From JABDOU01 sp041567895 (lineage in GTDB: Bacteria > Actinomycetota > Acidimicrobiia > Spongiisociales > SHLN01), in NCBI GenBank assembly GCA_041567895.1, contig JBFGAX010000009.1, positions 4,495 through 68,494 on the forward strand: a DNA stretch of 64,000 nucleotides, in the 5' to 3' direction. Under the pieces are notes generated by a model. It was not told where the DNA came from. It did not search any database and saw only the letters and a program-made list of their open reading frames with translations. Shown here piece by piece: positions 1-7,629 of this stretch. The position numbers and the translations under genes were made by a program. Position 1 is the stretch's first letter. Each line of letters starts with the position of its first letter.

Positions 1-426
1 GCGCAGCTCGAGGGCAGCGTCGACTGCCACTCGGGAGCCGGTCGTCACCGTCACAACCGTCGCCGCGTTCTCGTCTGGCTTGTTCGGGTGCCATTCTTCG
101 CGATACAGCGACGAGCAGTTGTTGCTGGATCGGGCCTGGTCGTCCTGGCGAACGAATCGGATCTTGAAGTCAGCCGGTTCCACGGGAAGCTCATAGCTGC
201 CGTCGGCCAGCGTTCGAGTCTCTCTCAACTCGACCGTGATGAGGCCGGACCCGTCTGGCTGGGGAAAGGCAAAAACGCAGATGCCTGCCAGCGGAGCCCC
301 GGCCTCGTCGGTCACGATCCCATGGATGGTGCCATTGGTCTGGCCGGAGGCGCCGACCGCGTTCCATAGCAGCACTGCTGCCACAGCCAACGCCATTCCG
401 TATCTCATTCTTCCAGTATGGCCCAT
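1..426 (-). CDS. secreted protein with carboxypeptidase-regulatory-like fold (partial)
   Basis: The minus strand is open from an ATG at 426 to the window edge, so the 3' end is missing. A strong AGGAGGAGGT Shine-Dalgarno sits about 7 nt before this ATG, which favours it over the in-frame ATG at 408. The product begins with a short polar stretch, then a hydrophobic signal-peptide core (MALAVAAVLLW) ending near an Ala-Ser-Gly cleavage region. The mature part starts NGTIHGIVTDEAGAPLAG, the pattern of CarboxypepD_reg/Ig-like beta-sandwich domains that appear on secreted actinobacterial proteins. Two cysteines are visible in the part present. Role unknown; probably exported adhesion, carrier or structural function. 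The domain assignment is from the motif only. Confidence 0.6.
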   Translation of the reverse strand, partial: MGHTGRMRYGMALAVAAVLLWNAVGASGQTNGTIHGIVTDEAGAPLAGICVFAFPQPDGSGLITVELRETRTLADGSYELPVEPADFKIRFVRQDDQARSSNNCSSLYREEWHPNKPDENAATVVTVTTGSRVAVDAALELR

Positions 427-492
427 CGAGCTGACCTCCTCCTCACGTCTCCAGTGGGACGCAACCCGGTCCAAAAGGGGTTCCGCGCGCGA

Positions 493-542
493 GACACCCG
501 CCCTGAGGAGGGGAACCCGGAGGATTCACGGGGGCGGGTGTC
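493..542 (-). terminator. large inverted repeat downstream of the 564-1157 gene
   Basis: An 11-bp perfect inverted repeat, GACACCCGCCC at 493-503 and GGGCGGGTGTC at 532-542, encloses a 28-nt loop. It lies 21 bp past the stop of the minus-strand gene 564-1157 and before the Shine-Dalgarno of the next minus-strand gene. There is no T-run, so it may act as an RNA-stabilising hairpin rather than an intrinsic terminator. Confidence 0.4.
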
Positions 543-563
543 GGTCGCGCATAGTGGGAGGGT

Positions 564-1157
564 CTAGGTGTCGGTGCTCGGCTCTCCGAACCCGGGACCG
601 CCCAGTGCGCGATCGGGGCCACCCCGGCCACGGCGGGGGACGCGCTCGGAAAGATCGATTTCGCCGTTGACTGCATCGGTCACCTTCGTCTCGATGTCAG
701 CAGCCTTCTCGGAGGCTTCTTCCTCCGTCAGGCGTCCGTCGGCAACAGCCTGGTCGAGCTTCTCCTGTTTCTCTGCGACGAGTGCGTCGATCACGGTCTG
801 TGGATCGACTCCGTTGTCACCGGCCACCTCGGCGATGGTGCTGCCGGCCTGGACCGCCTCCCGGAGTTGTTCCGGGGTGATCCCGATGGCGTCGGCCGCG
901 GCCTCGAGCCGTGCGCCCCGATGTCCTCGATGCCCGAAGTCTGCCCGCGCCTCCTGGGCTCGCTCTGCGATTACGTCGGCCTGTTCCTGCGTGATGACCG
1001 CGTCGTCGATGAGGGACTGGATGAACGCCTGAAACGGGTTCAGAGTTTCCGTCGTCACCTCTTGCGCCAATACCGGTGCCGCGTTCACGACCGCCAGCGC
1101 CCCTCCTCCTGTGATGAGGGCCGCCGCCGTGGCGATGCTTGCAACTTTTCTACGCAT
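564..1157 (-). CDS. secreted hypothetical protein, Ala/Glu-rich
   Basis: A 197-residue protein with an N-terminal signal peptide: basic MRRK, a hydrophobic core to about residue 24, then Ala-Gln near position 31. The mature part is helical and charged, with three similar helical units (around FIQSLIDDAVITQEQADVI, LEAAADAIGITPEQLREAV and IDALVAEKQEKLDQAVADG). Each looks like the short LT-EEA/IT-EQA repeats found in many exported actinobacterial proteins of unknown function. The C-terminus is Arg/Gly/Pro-rich and probably disordered. The gene is divergent from the two-component regulator at 1360 across a 202-bp gap and could be its target, but no operator was recognised. No enzymatic motif seen. 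Confidence 0.65.
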   Translation of the reverse strand: MRRKVASIATAAALITGGGALAVVNAAPVLAQEVTTETLNPFQAFIQSLIDDAVITQEQADVIAERAQEARADFGHRGHRGARLEAAADAIGITPEQLREAVQAGSTIAEVAGDNGVDPQTVIDALVAEKQEKLDQAVADGRLTEEEASEKAADIETKVTDAVNGEIDLSERVPRRGRGGPDRALGGPGFGEPSTDT

Positions 1158-1359
1158 GTTGACTCCTTTGGTTTGTTCTCCGTGCGTGAGACATACCTTC
1201 GGGGCCGGGGCTTAGCCAATCGTGGGAGTCGGCGTAGAGTTGACTGTGACATCTTGTTCTCAGCAACCTCTCAGGTGACACCCAGGAATCGAGCAGGCGC
1301 ATCGACGACGATCATGCCAGGAACCCGAAACCATTACCGTCCGGAAAGAGAGCAGTCAC

Positions 1360-2058
1360 ATGACCGAAGCCGTAACCGAGATCCTCGTTGTCGATGACGA
1401 AGAATCGCTCGTAGATCTCGTCTCGAGCGCTCTCCGTTTCGCCGGATACAAAGTTCGAGCCGAGCAGTCAGGCTACGACGCGTATCGTTCGATCAAGGCG
1501 GATCCTCCGCATCTCGTGGTGTTGGATGTCAACCTTCCTGACATCGACGGATTCGATGTGTGTCGCCGTATTCGGCGTGATGGTCATGACATGCCGGTGA
1601 TCTTTCTCACGGCCCGGGACACCGTCGATGACTTGCGAGCCGGGTTCAGCCAGGGTGGTGACGACTATCTCACCAAGCCTTTCAGTCTCGAAGAACTCGG
1701 GTTGCGGATTGAAGCTCTTCTCCGACGCTCGGGCTCAGGGGACATGTCGGCGGGCAACCGGCTGAGTGCGGGACTGCTGACCATGGATCTCGACGCTCAT
1801 CAGGTCTATTACGACGACGAGGAGATCCAGCTTTCTCCAACCGAATACCTCTTGCTGCACTACCTCATGCTGAACCCGGGCCGGGTCGTCTCGAAAGCTC
1901 AGATCCTCGATTTCGTATGGGAGTATGACTTCGACGGTGACGCCAACATCGTCGAGACGTACATCAGCTATCTCCGCAAGAAGCTGCCGAAGGCCGGCGC
2001 CGCAATGATTCAGACACGGCGGGGCGTCGGATACATGTTGAGCACCAGAGCCTCATGA
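1360..2058 (+). CDS. OmpR/PhoB-family response regulator
   Basis: A 232-residue response regulator. The N-terminal receiver domain (about residues 7-120) has the acidic pair DDEE at 12-15, the phospho-acceptor Asp56 in VVLDVNLP, the conserved Thr in FLTARD and Lys106 in TKPF. The C-terminal half is a winged-helix DNA-binding domain (LSPTEYLLLHYLMLNPGRVVS, then YISYLRKKL and the final RGVGYML) typical of OmpR/PhoB. The start is preceded by a GAAAGAGAG purine stretch. The stop overlaps the ATG of the sensor kinase (ATGA), so the pair is translationally coupled. Closest functional analogues would be MprA/TcrA-type regulators of actinobacteria; the signal is unknown. Confidence 0.93.
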   Translation: MTEAVTEILVVDDEESLVDLVSSALRFAGYKVRAEQSGYDAYRSIKADPPHLVVLDVNLPDIDGFDVCRRIRRDGHDMPVIFLTARDTVDDLRAGFSQGGDDYLTKPFSLEELGLRIEALLRRSGSGDMSAGNRLSAGLLTMDLDAHQVYYDDEEIQLSPTEYLLLHYLMLNPGRVVSKAQILDFVWEYDFDGDANIVETYISYLRKKLPKAGAAMIQTRRGVGYMLSTRAS

Positions 2059-3452
2059 AACTCCGGATTCGTCTCGTTCTCACCTTTACCGCCTTGATCC
2101 TGCTCGTGATCGCAGCACTCGGTTCGGTGCTGATAAGACAAACGAGGGTCTCGCTCAACGCCGAGATAGACCGCCAGCTGCTCTCGGTCTTTGATCGCCG
2201 CCCCAATATTGGAGGTCTTGGCGGGAGCGACGGTACCCGCAGCTTCGCGGTGCTCGTGTATGACCGCAGCGGAAAGCAGGTGGCTGCGCGTCCCTCCGGG
2301 TTTGCAGAAGATCCAGATCCGTTGCCCGACCTTTCGACACTGGCGGATCAGATCCGCCAGGACGACGGTCGTCCGGTCATCGTGGAGTCCGTGGATGGAA
2401 CCCTGCGCTATCGGGTGATCTGGAGTGTCGACAACCGGTCCGAGACAGTTCAAATCCTGGCGTTTCCGCTGACGGCAGCCGACAACGCAGTCGATGCTCT
2501 GCTGCGCACCTTGTTTGTGACCGGCGCAGGCGTCGCTGCGTTTGGAGCGTTCGCTACCTGGCTGGCGGTTCGCCAGAGCCTGTCGCCGGTCGACGAGATG
2601 GTTGTGACGGCGACCGCAGTATCACAAGGTGACCTGACTCAGCGGATGCCCGAGGATGCGGGTTCTCCAGAGCTCGACCGGTTGGGCGAGGCGTTCAACG
2701 ACATGCTCGATCAGATCGAGGCATCGTTCGACGCAGAGCGCAACGTGCAAGATGGTCTGAAGCGATTCGTGGCCGACGCCTCACACGAGCTCCGAACACC
2801 GCTTGCGGCCGTTCAGGGATATGCCGAGCTCTATCGCAAGGGAGCACTGGCAGAGCCGGATGCACTCGACAACGCAATGTCACGCATCACCCGCGAGAGC
2901 GAAAGGATGCAGCGCCTTGTCGAAGATCTCTTGTTGCTCGCCCGGCTCGACGAGGCGTCTCCCCCCAGAAATCAGATCGTTGATCTCGCAAGCGTCGCAC
3001 GAGCCGCCGTCACCGACGCATTGGCCATCGAACCGGGCCGTCAGGTTCTCTTTTCTGGACCGGATGAGGCATTCGTCGTCGGTGACGATCAACGCCTCGC
3101 CCAGGTCGTCAGCAACCTCGTGACGAACGCCCGAACGCACACACCGGCGTCGAGCCCCATAGAGGTGCACGTAGAAGTCAACGATGGCGAGGTCCGACTC
3201 GATGTGATCGACAACGGCCCGGGCATTTCGAAAGAACATCTGGATCGAGTGTTCGATCGTTTTTACCGGGTCGACAACTCTCGAGCCCGAACCAGCGGTG
3301 GCGCCGGTCTCGGACTTGCCATCGTTCAGGCAATCGTCCACAACCACGGTGGCACGGTGAGCGCAGGCAACGAGCCGGGTCGCGGCGCCAGGTTCACGGT
3401 GAAGCTGCATGCTGCGAAGAAGCCGGTGCACCTCGAACGTGCCAGGGTCTGA
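2055..3452 (+). CDS. membrane sensor histidine kinase
   Basis: A 465-residue kinase paired with the regulator at 1360. A transmembrane segment at about residues 7-26 and another at about 152-172 flank an extracytoplasmic sensor of about 120 residues. A HAMP domain follows (about 173-225), then the dimerisation/phospho-acceptor domain with His244 in SHELRTPLAAV. The ATPase domain shows the N-box NLVTNARTH, the G1 box DNGPGIS, the F-box region FDRFYR and the G2 box GGAGLGLAIV. All catalytic boxes are intact, so it should be active. It would autophosphorylate His244 and pass phosphate to Asp56 of the partner. The architecture matches MprB/TcrY/CusS-like kinases; the stimulus cannot be read from sequence. 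Confidence 0.93.
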   Translation: MKLRIRLVLTFTALILLVIAALGSVLIRQTRVSLNAEIDRQLLSVFDRRPNIGGLGGSDGTRSFAVLVYDRSGKQVAARPSGFAEDPDPLPDLSTLADQIRQDDGRPVIVESVDGTLRYRVIWSVDNRSETVQILAFPLTAADNAVDALLRTLFVTGAGVAAFGAFATWLAVRQSLSPVDEMVVTATAVSQGDLTQRMPEDAGSPELDRLGEAFNDMLDQIEASFDAERNVQDGLKRFVADASHELRTPLAAVQGYAELYRKGALAEPDALDNAMSRITRESERMQRLVEDLLLLARLDEASPPRNQIVDLASVARAAVTDALAIEPGRQVLFSGPDEAFVVGDDQRLAQVVSNLVTNARTHTPASSPIEVHVEVNDGEVRLDVIDNGPGISKEHLDRVFDRFYRVDNSRARTSGGAGLGLAIVQAIVHNHGGTVSAGNEPGRGARFTVKLHAAKKPVHLERARV

Positions 3453-3474
3453 AGCCAGAACCGTTCAGGTTCGG

Positions 3475-3504
3475 TTGTCACTGTTCTCAATCAGTTCGTA
3501 TACT
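3475..3504 (+). promoter_or_regulatory. sigma70-type promoter before tRNA-Trp/secE
   Basis: TTGTCA at 3475-3480 and TATACT at 3499-3504 are separated by 18 bp, close to the housekeeping consensus. The element lies about 55 bp upstream of tRNA-Trp, so it probably drives the tRNA and perhaps secE-nusG. Pattern match only. Confidence 0.55.
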
Positions 3505-3560
3505 TGTAGCTCCTGAGCGACGCTACCTCTGGCTGATGCCGTATCATTGACTGATCCCGG

Positions 3561-3634
3561 AGGGGTGTAGCTCGAATTGGCAGAGCGCCGGTCTCCAAAA
3601 CCGGAGGTTGTGGGTTCGAGTCCCACCGCCCCTG
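3561..3634 (+). tRNA. tRNA-Trp (anticodon CCA)
   Basis: The cloverleaf can be folded by eye. The acceptor arm AGGGGTG pairs with CGCCCCT (with one T-G wobble), followed by discriminator G. The anticodon loop CTCCAAA carries CCA inside a CCGGT/ACCGG stem. The T-arm has GGTTCGAGTCC. No CCA end is encoded. tRNA-Trp immediately before secE-nusG is a common actinobacterial arrangement, which supports the call. Confidence 0.95.
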
Positions 3635-3718
3635 CTGAGTCCACGATTCGTCCAACGACGCTCGCCGGACCCGATGAAAATATTCCTATATGAGCCAAAT
3701 ATCCCTGATGAGTAGGTC

Positions 3719-4030
3719 ATGAACCGAGAACAACGAAGGCTGCAACAGCGCGAAGAACGTCGCCAGGAAGCAGGCGGGCAAACGGCGCGTCCAACGGCGA
3801 CTGCGCGAGCGCAACAGGCCGCAGCCCGGGTCGAAAAACGCGAGCGCACCTCGTTCAAACAATATATCCGTGAAGTCCGCCAGGAAATGGGCAAGGTTGC
3901 CTGGCCGGATCGGCGCACGCTCGTCACCTACACGGTGGTGTCGCTCATCACAACGGTGTTCTTCACCGCCCTGACGTCGGGTCTCGACTTCGTGTTCAAA
4001 ACCGGGGTTGTCGAAATTCTCAATCGATGA
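3719..4030 (+). CDS. secE: preprotein translocase subunit SecE
   Basis: A 103-residue SecE. It begins with about 45 residues of charged, Gln/Arg-rich sequence that has no homology signal, then carries the conserved SecE core KQYIREVRQEMGKVAWPDRRT followed by a single transmembrane helix (about residues 71-93). SecE clamps SecY in the SecYEG channel in the cytoplasmic membrane. The long basic leader before one membrane helix is normal for actinobacteria. The gene lies between tRNA-Trp and nusG, its standard context, and its stop overlaps the nusG start as ATGA. Confidence 0.95.
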   Translation: MNREQRRLQQREERRQEAGGQTARPTATARAQQAAARVEKRERTSFKQYIREVRQEMGKVAWPDRRTLVTYTVVSLITTVFFTALTSGLDFVFKTGVVEILNR

Positions 4031-4875
4031 GTGAAGATCTTATGAATATGGAAGAAGAAGCCACTACGGAAGATTCTGCCGACGACGGCGGCATTCTGGC
4101 CATGGCGCTGCGAGAGTCAGGACTGTTCGCACCGACAGACGATGAGACGGACGCTTCACCCGCGGAGACCCCGGAAGAGTCCGGTGAGGCTTTGCAGGAG
4201 GCTGACGTCACCGACGACGCCGAACCAGCCGACGATGCAGCTGCTGCAAGCGACACATCCGAAACCGGAGATGCTGAAGCAGGCGAAGAAGTCGAAGCCG
4301 CACCCGCCACCAAACCGCAAAACCCGTATGAGCTGCCTGGGGACTGGTATGTCATCCACAGCTACTCCGGGTATGAGAACAAGGTCAAGGTCAATCTCGA
4401 AACCCGCATCTCGACCATGCACATGGACAGCGCCATCTTCGATGTCGTGATACCCATGGAAGACGTCGTCGAGATCAAAGGCGGCAAGAAAGTGACCGTA
4501 CCCAAGAAAGTTCTACCCGGATACCTCCTCGTGCGCATGTACATGGACGATGACGCCTGGTTCACGGTTCGCAACACACCCGGAGTAACCGGGTTCGTCG
4601 GCAACGGAACCAAGCCGAGCCCTCTCACCCGTCGGGAAGTGGAGCGCTTCCTCGGCACTCCGGAAGAAGCGGGCGAAGAGACCAAAGCTGCGCCCCGTTT
4701 CAAGCCGGCCTGGGATGTCGGCGAGAGCGTCCGGGTTGTCGAGGGTCCGTTCGCCGATTTCAACGGCGTCATCGAGGACATCAATCTCGACCAGTCCAAA
4801 GTCCGGGTTCTCGTCAATATCTTCGATCGCGAAACGCCGGTCGAGTTGACGTTCGAACAAATCGTCAAGATCTAA
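4027..4875 (+). CDS. nusG: transcription termination/antitermination protein NusG
   Basis: A 282-residue NusG, longer than the usual 180 or so. The first ~97 residues are an acidic Asp/Glu/Ala-rich extension of low complexity; such extensions occur in actinobacterial NusG. The NGN domain starts at about residue 106 (WYVIHSYSGYENKVKVNLE) and includes GYLLVRMYMDDDAWFTVRNTPGVTGFVG. The C-terminal KOW domain has VGESVRVVEGPFADFNGVIEDI. It binds RNA polymerase and couples transcription to Rho and to the ribosome. The start overlaps the secE stop; a second in-frame ATG at 4042 would shorten the acidic leader by five residues. Confidence 0.95.
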   Translation: MSEDLMNMEEEATTEDSADDGGILAMALRESGLFAPTDDETDASPAETPEESGEALQEADVTDDAEPADDAAAASDTSETGDAEAGEEVEAAPATKPQNPYELPGDWYVIHSYSGYENKVKVNLETRISTMHMDSAIFDVVIPMEDVVEIKGGKKVTVPKKVLPGYLLVRMYMDDDAWFTVRNTPGVTGFVGNGTKPSPLTRREVERFLGTPEEAGEETKAAPRFKPAWDVGESVRVVEGPFADFNGVIEDINLDQSKVRVLVNIFDRETPVELTFEQIVKI

Positions 4876-4893
4876 CAGAGCAGGTAGGTAGAG

Positions 4894-5322
4894 ATGGGTC
4901 GCAAGAAGGTAATGGCGCTGATCAAGCTGCAGGTACCCGCCGGTCAGGCCAGTCCGGCACCGCCCGTTGGTCCCGCGCTTGGACAGCACGGCGTCAACAT
5001 CATGGACTTCGTACAGTCCTATAACGCCCAAACCCAGGATCAGGCGGGCACCATCGTTCCGGTTGAAATCACCGTCTACGAAGACCGCAGCTTCACGTTC
5101 ATCACCAAGACGCCGCCTGCCGCAGTTCTGCTGCGTCAGGCTGCCAAGGTTGCGAAGGGCTCATCGGAGCCCCACAAGGAAAAGGTCGGATCGGTATCCA
5201 GGGCACAGGTGCAGGAAATCGCCGAGACCAAAATGCCGGACCTCAATGCCAACGACATAGAGGCCGCGATGAAAATCGTCGAAGGAACCGCCCGCTCTAT
5301 GGGCCTGACCGTAGACGGCTAA
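4894..5322 (+). CDS. rplK: 50S ribosomal protein L11
   Basis: A 142-residue L11, full length. The N-terminal domain has the family signature KLQVPAGQASPAPPVGPALGQHGVNIMDF, and the C-terminal rRNA-binding domain runs to IVEGTARSMGLTVDG. It binds 23S rRNA at the GTPase-associated centre and contacts L10/L12 and elongation factors. It is 18 bp after nusG and 59 bp before rplA, the standard operon order. Confidence 0.97.
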   Translation: MGRKKVMALIKLQVPAGQASPAPPVGPALGQHGVNIMDFVQSYNAQTQDQAGTIVPVEITVYEDRSFTFITKTPPAAVLLRQAAKVAKGSSEPHKEKVGSVSRAQVQEIAETKMPDLNANDIEAAMKIVEGTARSMGLTVDG

Positions 5323-5381
5323 TCACTCAACCGTGGGAGGTTGGCCTGAGGGCCAGTCGATTGCACCACTAAGGAGAAAAC

Positions 5382-6095
5382 ATGCCAGGCAAGAAGTACG
5401 CGGCCGCCGTCGCTGACCGGGATCACGAAGCCAGCTTCCATCCTCGTGTCGCCTTGGAAAACGTCAAGTCAAAGTCGTACGCCAGGTTCGACGAGACCGT
5501 CGAGGCCATCTTCCGCTTGAATATCGACCCCCGTCACGCTGATCAGCTCGTGCGCGGAACCGTGTCGCTGCCACACGGAACCGGGAAATCGGTTCGTATC
5601 GCGGTGTTCGCAACCGGTGAGAAAGCAAAAGAAGCAGAAACCGCCGGAGCTGACGTCGTCGGAGGAAAAGAGCTGGTCGACGAGATCAGCTCGGGCAGGG
5701 CGCTCGACTTCGACATGACCATTGCGACCCCTGACATCATGTCGGAAGTCGGCAAGCTGGGAAAGGTCCTCGGTCCCCGCAACCTCATGCCAAACCCGAA
5801 GGCGGGCACCGTGACATTCGATGTCGGCAAGACGGTCGAAGAGTTCAAGGCCGGCAAGGTGGAGTACCGCAACGACAAGAACGGAAACGTTCATGCGATC
5901 ATCGGCAAAGTGTCGTTCGAGGTCGATCAACTCCTGAGCAACCTCGCCGCTCTCACCGACGAGATCCTCCGCGCCCGCCCGGCCGCCACCAAGGGCCGCT
6001 ACGTCAAAAACCTGGCCGTATCCTCGACGATGGGCCCGAGCTTCCGCGTCGACTACGGATCGTTGGATGAGCTAGCTGCTCTTGCGCGGAGCTGA
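5382..6095 (+). CDS. rplA: 50S ribosomal protein L1
   Basis: A 237-residue L1, complete. It shows GKSVRIAVFATGEKAKEAETAGADVVGG and the hallmark GKLGKVLGPRNLMPNPKAGTV. An AAGGAG Shine-Dalgarno precedes the ATG by 5 nt. L1 forms the stalk at the ribosomal E site and can repress its own operon by binding mRNA. The last 64 bp of the gene plus 11 bp beyond are duplicated exactly 217 bp downstream (6249-6323), with a tandem repeat between the copies. The gene itself is intact; the second copy lacks the rest of L1 and cannot encode it. Confidence 0.96.
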   Translation: MPGKKYAAAVADRDHEASFHPRVALENVKSKSYARFDETVEAIFRLNIDPRHADQLVRGTVSLPHGTGKSVRIAVFATGEKAKEAETAGADVVGGKELVDEISSGRALDFDMTIATPDIMSEVGKLGKVLGPRNLMPNPKAGTVTFDVGKTVEEFKAGKVEYRNDKNGNVHAIIGKVSFEVDQLLSNLAALTDEILRARPAATKGRYVKNLAVSSTMGPSFRVDYGSLDELAALARS

Positions 6096-6323
6096 TCTGC
6101 GGGCCCATCGCAATATTCATTGTGCGTCACCGGCGTTCGCTTCGCTCACTGTGACGGAGTTTGATTGTGCGTCACCGGCGTTCGCTTCGCTCACTGTGAC
6201 GGAGTTTGATTGTGCGTCACCGGCGTTCGCTTCGCTCACTGTGACGCGGGGCCCGAGCTTCCGCGTCGACTACGGATCGTTGGATGAGCTAGCTGCTCTT
6301 GCGCGGAGCTGATCTGCGGGCCC
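6032..6323. repeat. 75-bp direct duplication of the rplA 3' end flanking a repeat insert
   Basis: Positions 6032-6106 and 6249-6323 appear identical base for base over 75 bp. Each copy begins and ends with GGGCCC. The first is the genuine end of rplA and its stop; the second is non-functional as L1. The 142 bp between them hold a short AT-rich bit and the 45-bp tandem repeat. A longer inverted pair, CGATGGGCCC at 6028-6037 and GGGCCCATCG at 6101-6110, brackets the original copy only. Confidence 0.9.
6121..6246. repeat. 45-bp tandem repeat, 2.8 copies, each with a hairpin
   Basis: Two complete identical 45-bp units (6121-6165, 6166-6210) and a third of 36 bp (6211-6246). Each unit carries CGTCAC and GTGACG about 20 bp apart, able to form a hairpin. 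The period is a multiple of three, so one frame stays open across the units, but no start codon, Shine-Dalgarno or family similarity suggests that it is translated. Confidence 0.9.
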
Positions 6324-6377
6324 GGAGATGATCGGCGTCCGCGATACGCTATCGTCGGGGTGAACCTAGGAGACAAT

Positions 6378-6698
6378 ATGCTCAGTCCGATTCAGCGAGT
6401 GATTCGTAAGCAGTTGGAGGATGGGGCCACGGTTGTCGAAGTGGCGACGTCGCTTCGGAAACGGCCGGGGACGATCAAGAGGTTCGCCGAGATGGCTGAA
6501 TATGCCATCGACACGGGGATGGAGCGAGACTTTTCTCGATCAACGTCCGACGACGGCCTACGACCCATCGAACGCAGAGTGATGGCGATGCGGACGGACG
6601 GGGAACGGCTGGGTGATATCGCCGCCAAATTCCGGCGCAGTCCTCAGCACATCCGACGGATCGAACAGTTCGCCCAGATGAAACAAACCCGGAGCTAG
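6378..6698 (+). CDS. small protein with two helix-turn-helix units
   Basis: A 106-residue basic protein. The start is placed at the ATG at 6378 because AGGAG lies 4 nt before it; an in-frame GTG at 6360 has no such site. The protein is an internal duplication: residues about 2-42 (LSPIQRVIRKQLEDGATVVE...) and about 61-101 (LRPIERRVMAMRTDGERLGD...) align over their length, sharing the pattern P-I-x-R, G-x-x-[VL], [DE]-[VI]-A, R-[KR]-x-P, I-[KR]-R and A-[EQ]-M. Each unit resembles a sigma-region-4/LuxR-like HTH. It sits between rplA and the L10 leader, where most genomes have no gene. Possibly a DNA-binding regulator of this operon, but the function is unknown. Confidence 0.6.
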   Translation: MLSPIQRVIRKQLEDGATVVEVATSLRKRPGTIKRFAEMAEYAIDTGMERDFSRSTSDDGLRPIERRVMAMRTDGERLGDIAAKFRRSPQHIRRIEQFAQMKQTRS

Positions 6699-6704
6699 CT
6701 GCTC

Positions 6705-6733
6705 TTCCAGAGCTTTGGTCGGGCTAGTACACT
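6705..6733 (+). promoter_or_regulatory. candidate promoter for rplJL
   Basis: TTCCAG at 6705-6710 and TACACT at 6728-6733 are spaced by 17 bp, just after the HTH gene and immediately before the L10 leader. The -35 box is weak. The position is where the rplJL transcript is expected to begin. Confidence 0.35.
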
Positions 6734-6900
6734 GCCGTTTCGCAATACATAGATACCGAAGACCGTCGGTGCCCGCCCGGGCTTAAAGCAAACCGCCAAC
6801 GCAGGATGTCGTTCCGCCCTCATGGGGTGTGCAGCTTCCATGTCTGACGTACAGACCGGGAGCTTTTTTGATTCCCGGCGACCATCTCGACTGAAGGGTG
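6734..6900 (+). ncRNA. ribosomal protein L10 leader
   Basis: The 167 bp before rplJ have no ORF and hold GC-rich segments separated by conserved-looking purine stretches, ending with a GGGAGC-TTTTTT-GATTCCC element at about 6858-6876. L10 leaders bind the L10(L12)4 complex and repress translation when ribosomal protein is in excess. The call rests on position and general layout; the kink-turn fold was not computed. Confidence 0.5.
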
Positions 6901-7629
6901 ATGATGGCGACAGATACCAAACGGGAACCAAGGCCTGAAAAGGTCGAGACGGTCTCCGACATAAAGGACCGGCTGGAGAGTTCTCGCGCCGTTTTCGTTA
7001 CCGAGTACCGGGGGCTTTCGGTTGCCGAACAGCAGCGTCTCCGCCGTGCACTGCGAGAGGCGTCTGCCGAATACAAGATCTACAAGATGACCCTGGCGAG
7101 AAGGGCTGCATCGGAAGCCGGCTTCGAGGAGTTGCTCGACATGCTCGAGGGCCCCACCGGAATCGCATTTGTCGCCGATGATCCGGTCATGGCGGCCAAA
7201 GCCATGAAGGACATCGCCGGAGCCGTTGATGCGTTCGTTCTCAAGGGTGGAGTTCTCGCCGGGGGCATCGTCGACGCTGCTCAGATCAGGGAGCTCGCGG
7301 ATGTCGAACCCCGCGATGTCCAGTTGGCCAAAATGGCGGGACTGCTCATCGCATCGCTCCAGAACATGGCCGGCGTCATGAATTCGATGCTCGGCGGCTT
7401 CGCGAGCATGATGGATCAGCTGGCCGACAAGAAGCAGTCGGGCGAAGCGCCGGCACCTGCTGTTGAAGAGCAGGCTGCTGAAGAGCCTGCTGCTGAGGAG
7501 CCTGTTGCCGAAGAGCCTGCTGCCGAAGAGTCTGAAGCCGACGAGCCCGCTGCCTCCGAAGAGGCATCCGCTGAAGAACCCACAAACGATCAGACGTCAA
7601 CCGACGACGAAGAAAACACGGAGGAATAA
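6901..7629 (+). CDS. rplJ: 50S ribosomal protein L10
   Basis: Two adjacent ATGs occur at 6898 and 6901; GAAGGG is 2 nt from the first and 5 nt from the second, so 6901 is preferred (242 residues). The first ~170 residues are canonical L10: VFVTEYRGLSVAEQQRLRRALRE, YKIYKMTLARRA, EGPTGIAFVADDPV and the L12-binding helix near the end. After about residue 180 comes a tail of about 60 residues made of repeated Ala-Ala/Glu-Glu/Pro units, very acidic and probably disordered. Standard L10 ends near residue 175. L10 anchors L7/L12 dimers on 23S rRNA at the stalk base. rplL follows directly. Confidence 0.96.
   Translation: MMATDTKREPRPEKVETVSDIKDRLESSRAVFVTEYRGLSVAEQQRLRRALREASAEYKIYKMTLARRAASEAGFEELLDMLEGPTGIAFVADDPVMAAKAMKDIAGAVDAFVLKGGVLAGGIVDAAQIRELADVEPRDVQLAKMAGLLIASLQNMAGVMNSMLGGFASMMDQLADKKQSGEAPAPAVEEQAAEEPAAEEPVAEEPAAEESEADEPAASEEASAEEPTNDQTSTDDEENTEE

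Noticed and set aside
568..1397. Two long plus-strand frames opposite the secreted-protein gene.
   Set aside because: Their products are Ser/Arg-rich shadows with no family similarity; the minus-strand gene has a signal peptide and consistent codon use.
6082..6312. Plus-strand frame of 76 codons through the 45-bp repeat and the duplicated rplA end.
   Set aside because: No Shine-Dalgarno, repetitive translation caused by the DNA repeat, and an end borrowed from rplA. Not a gene.
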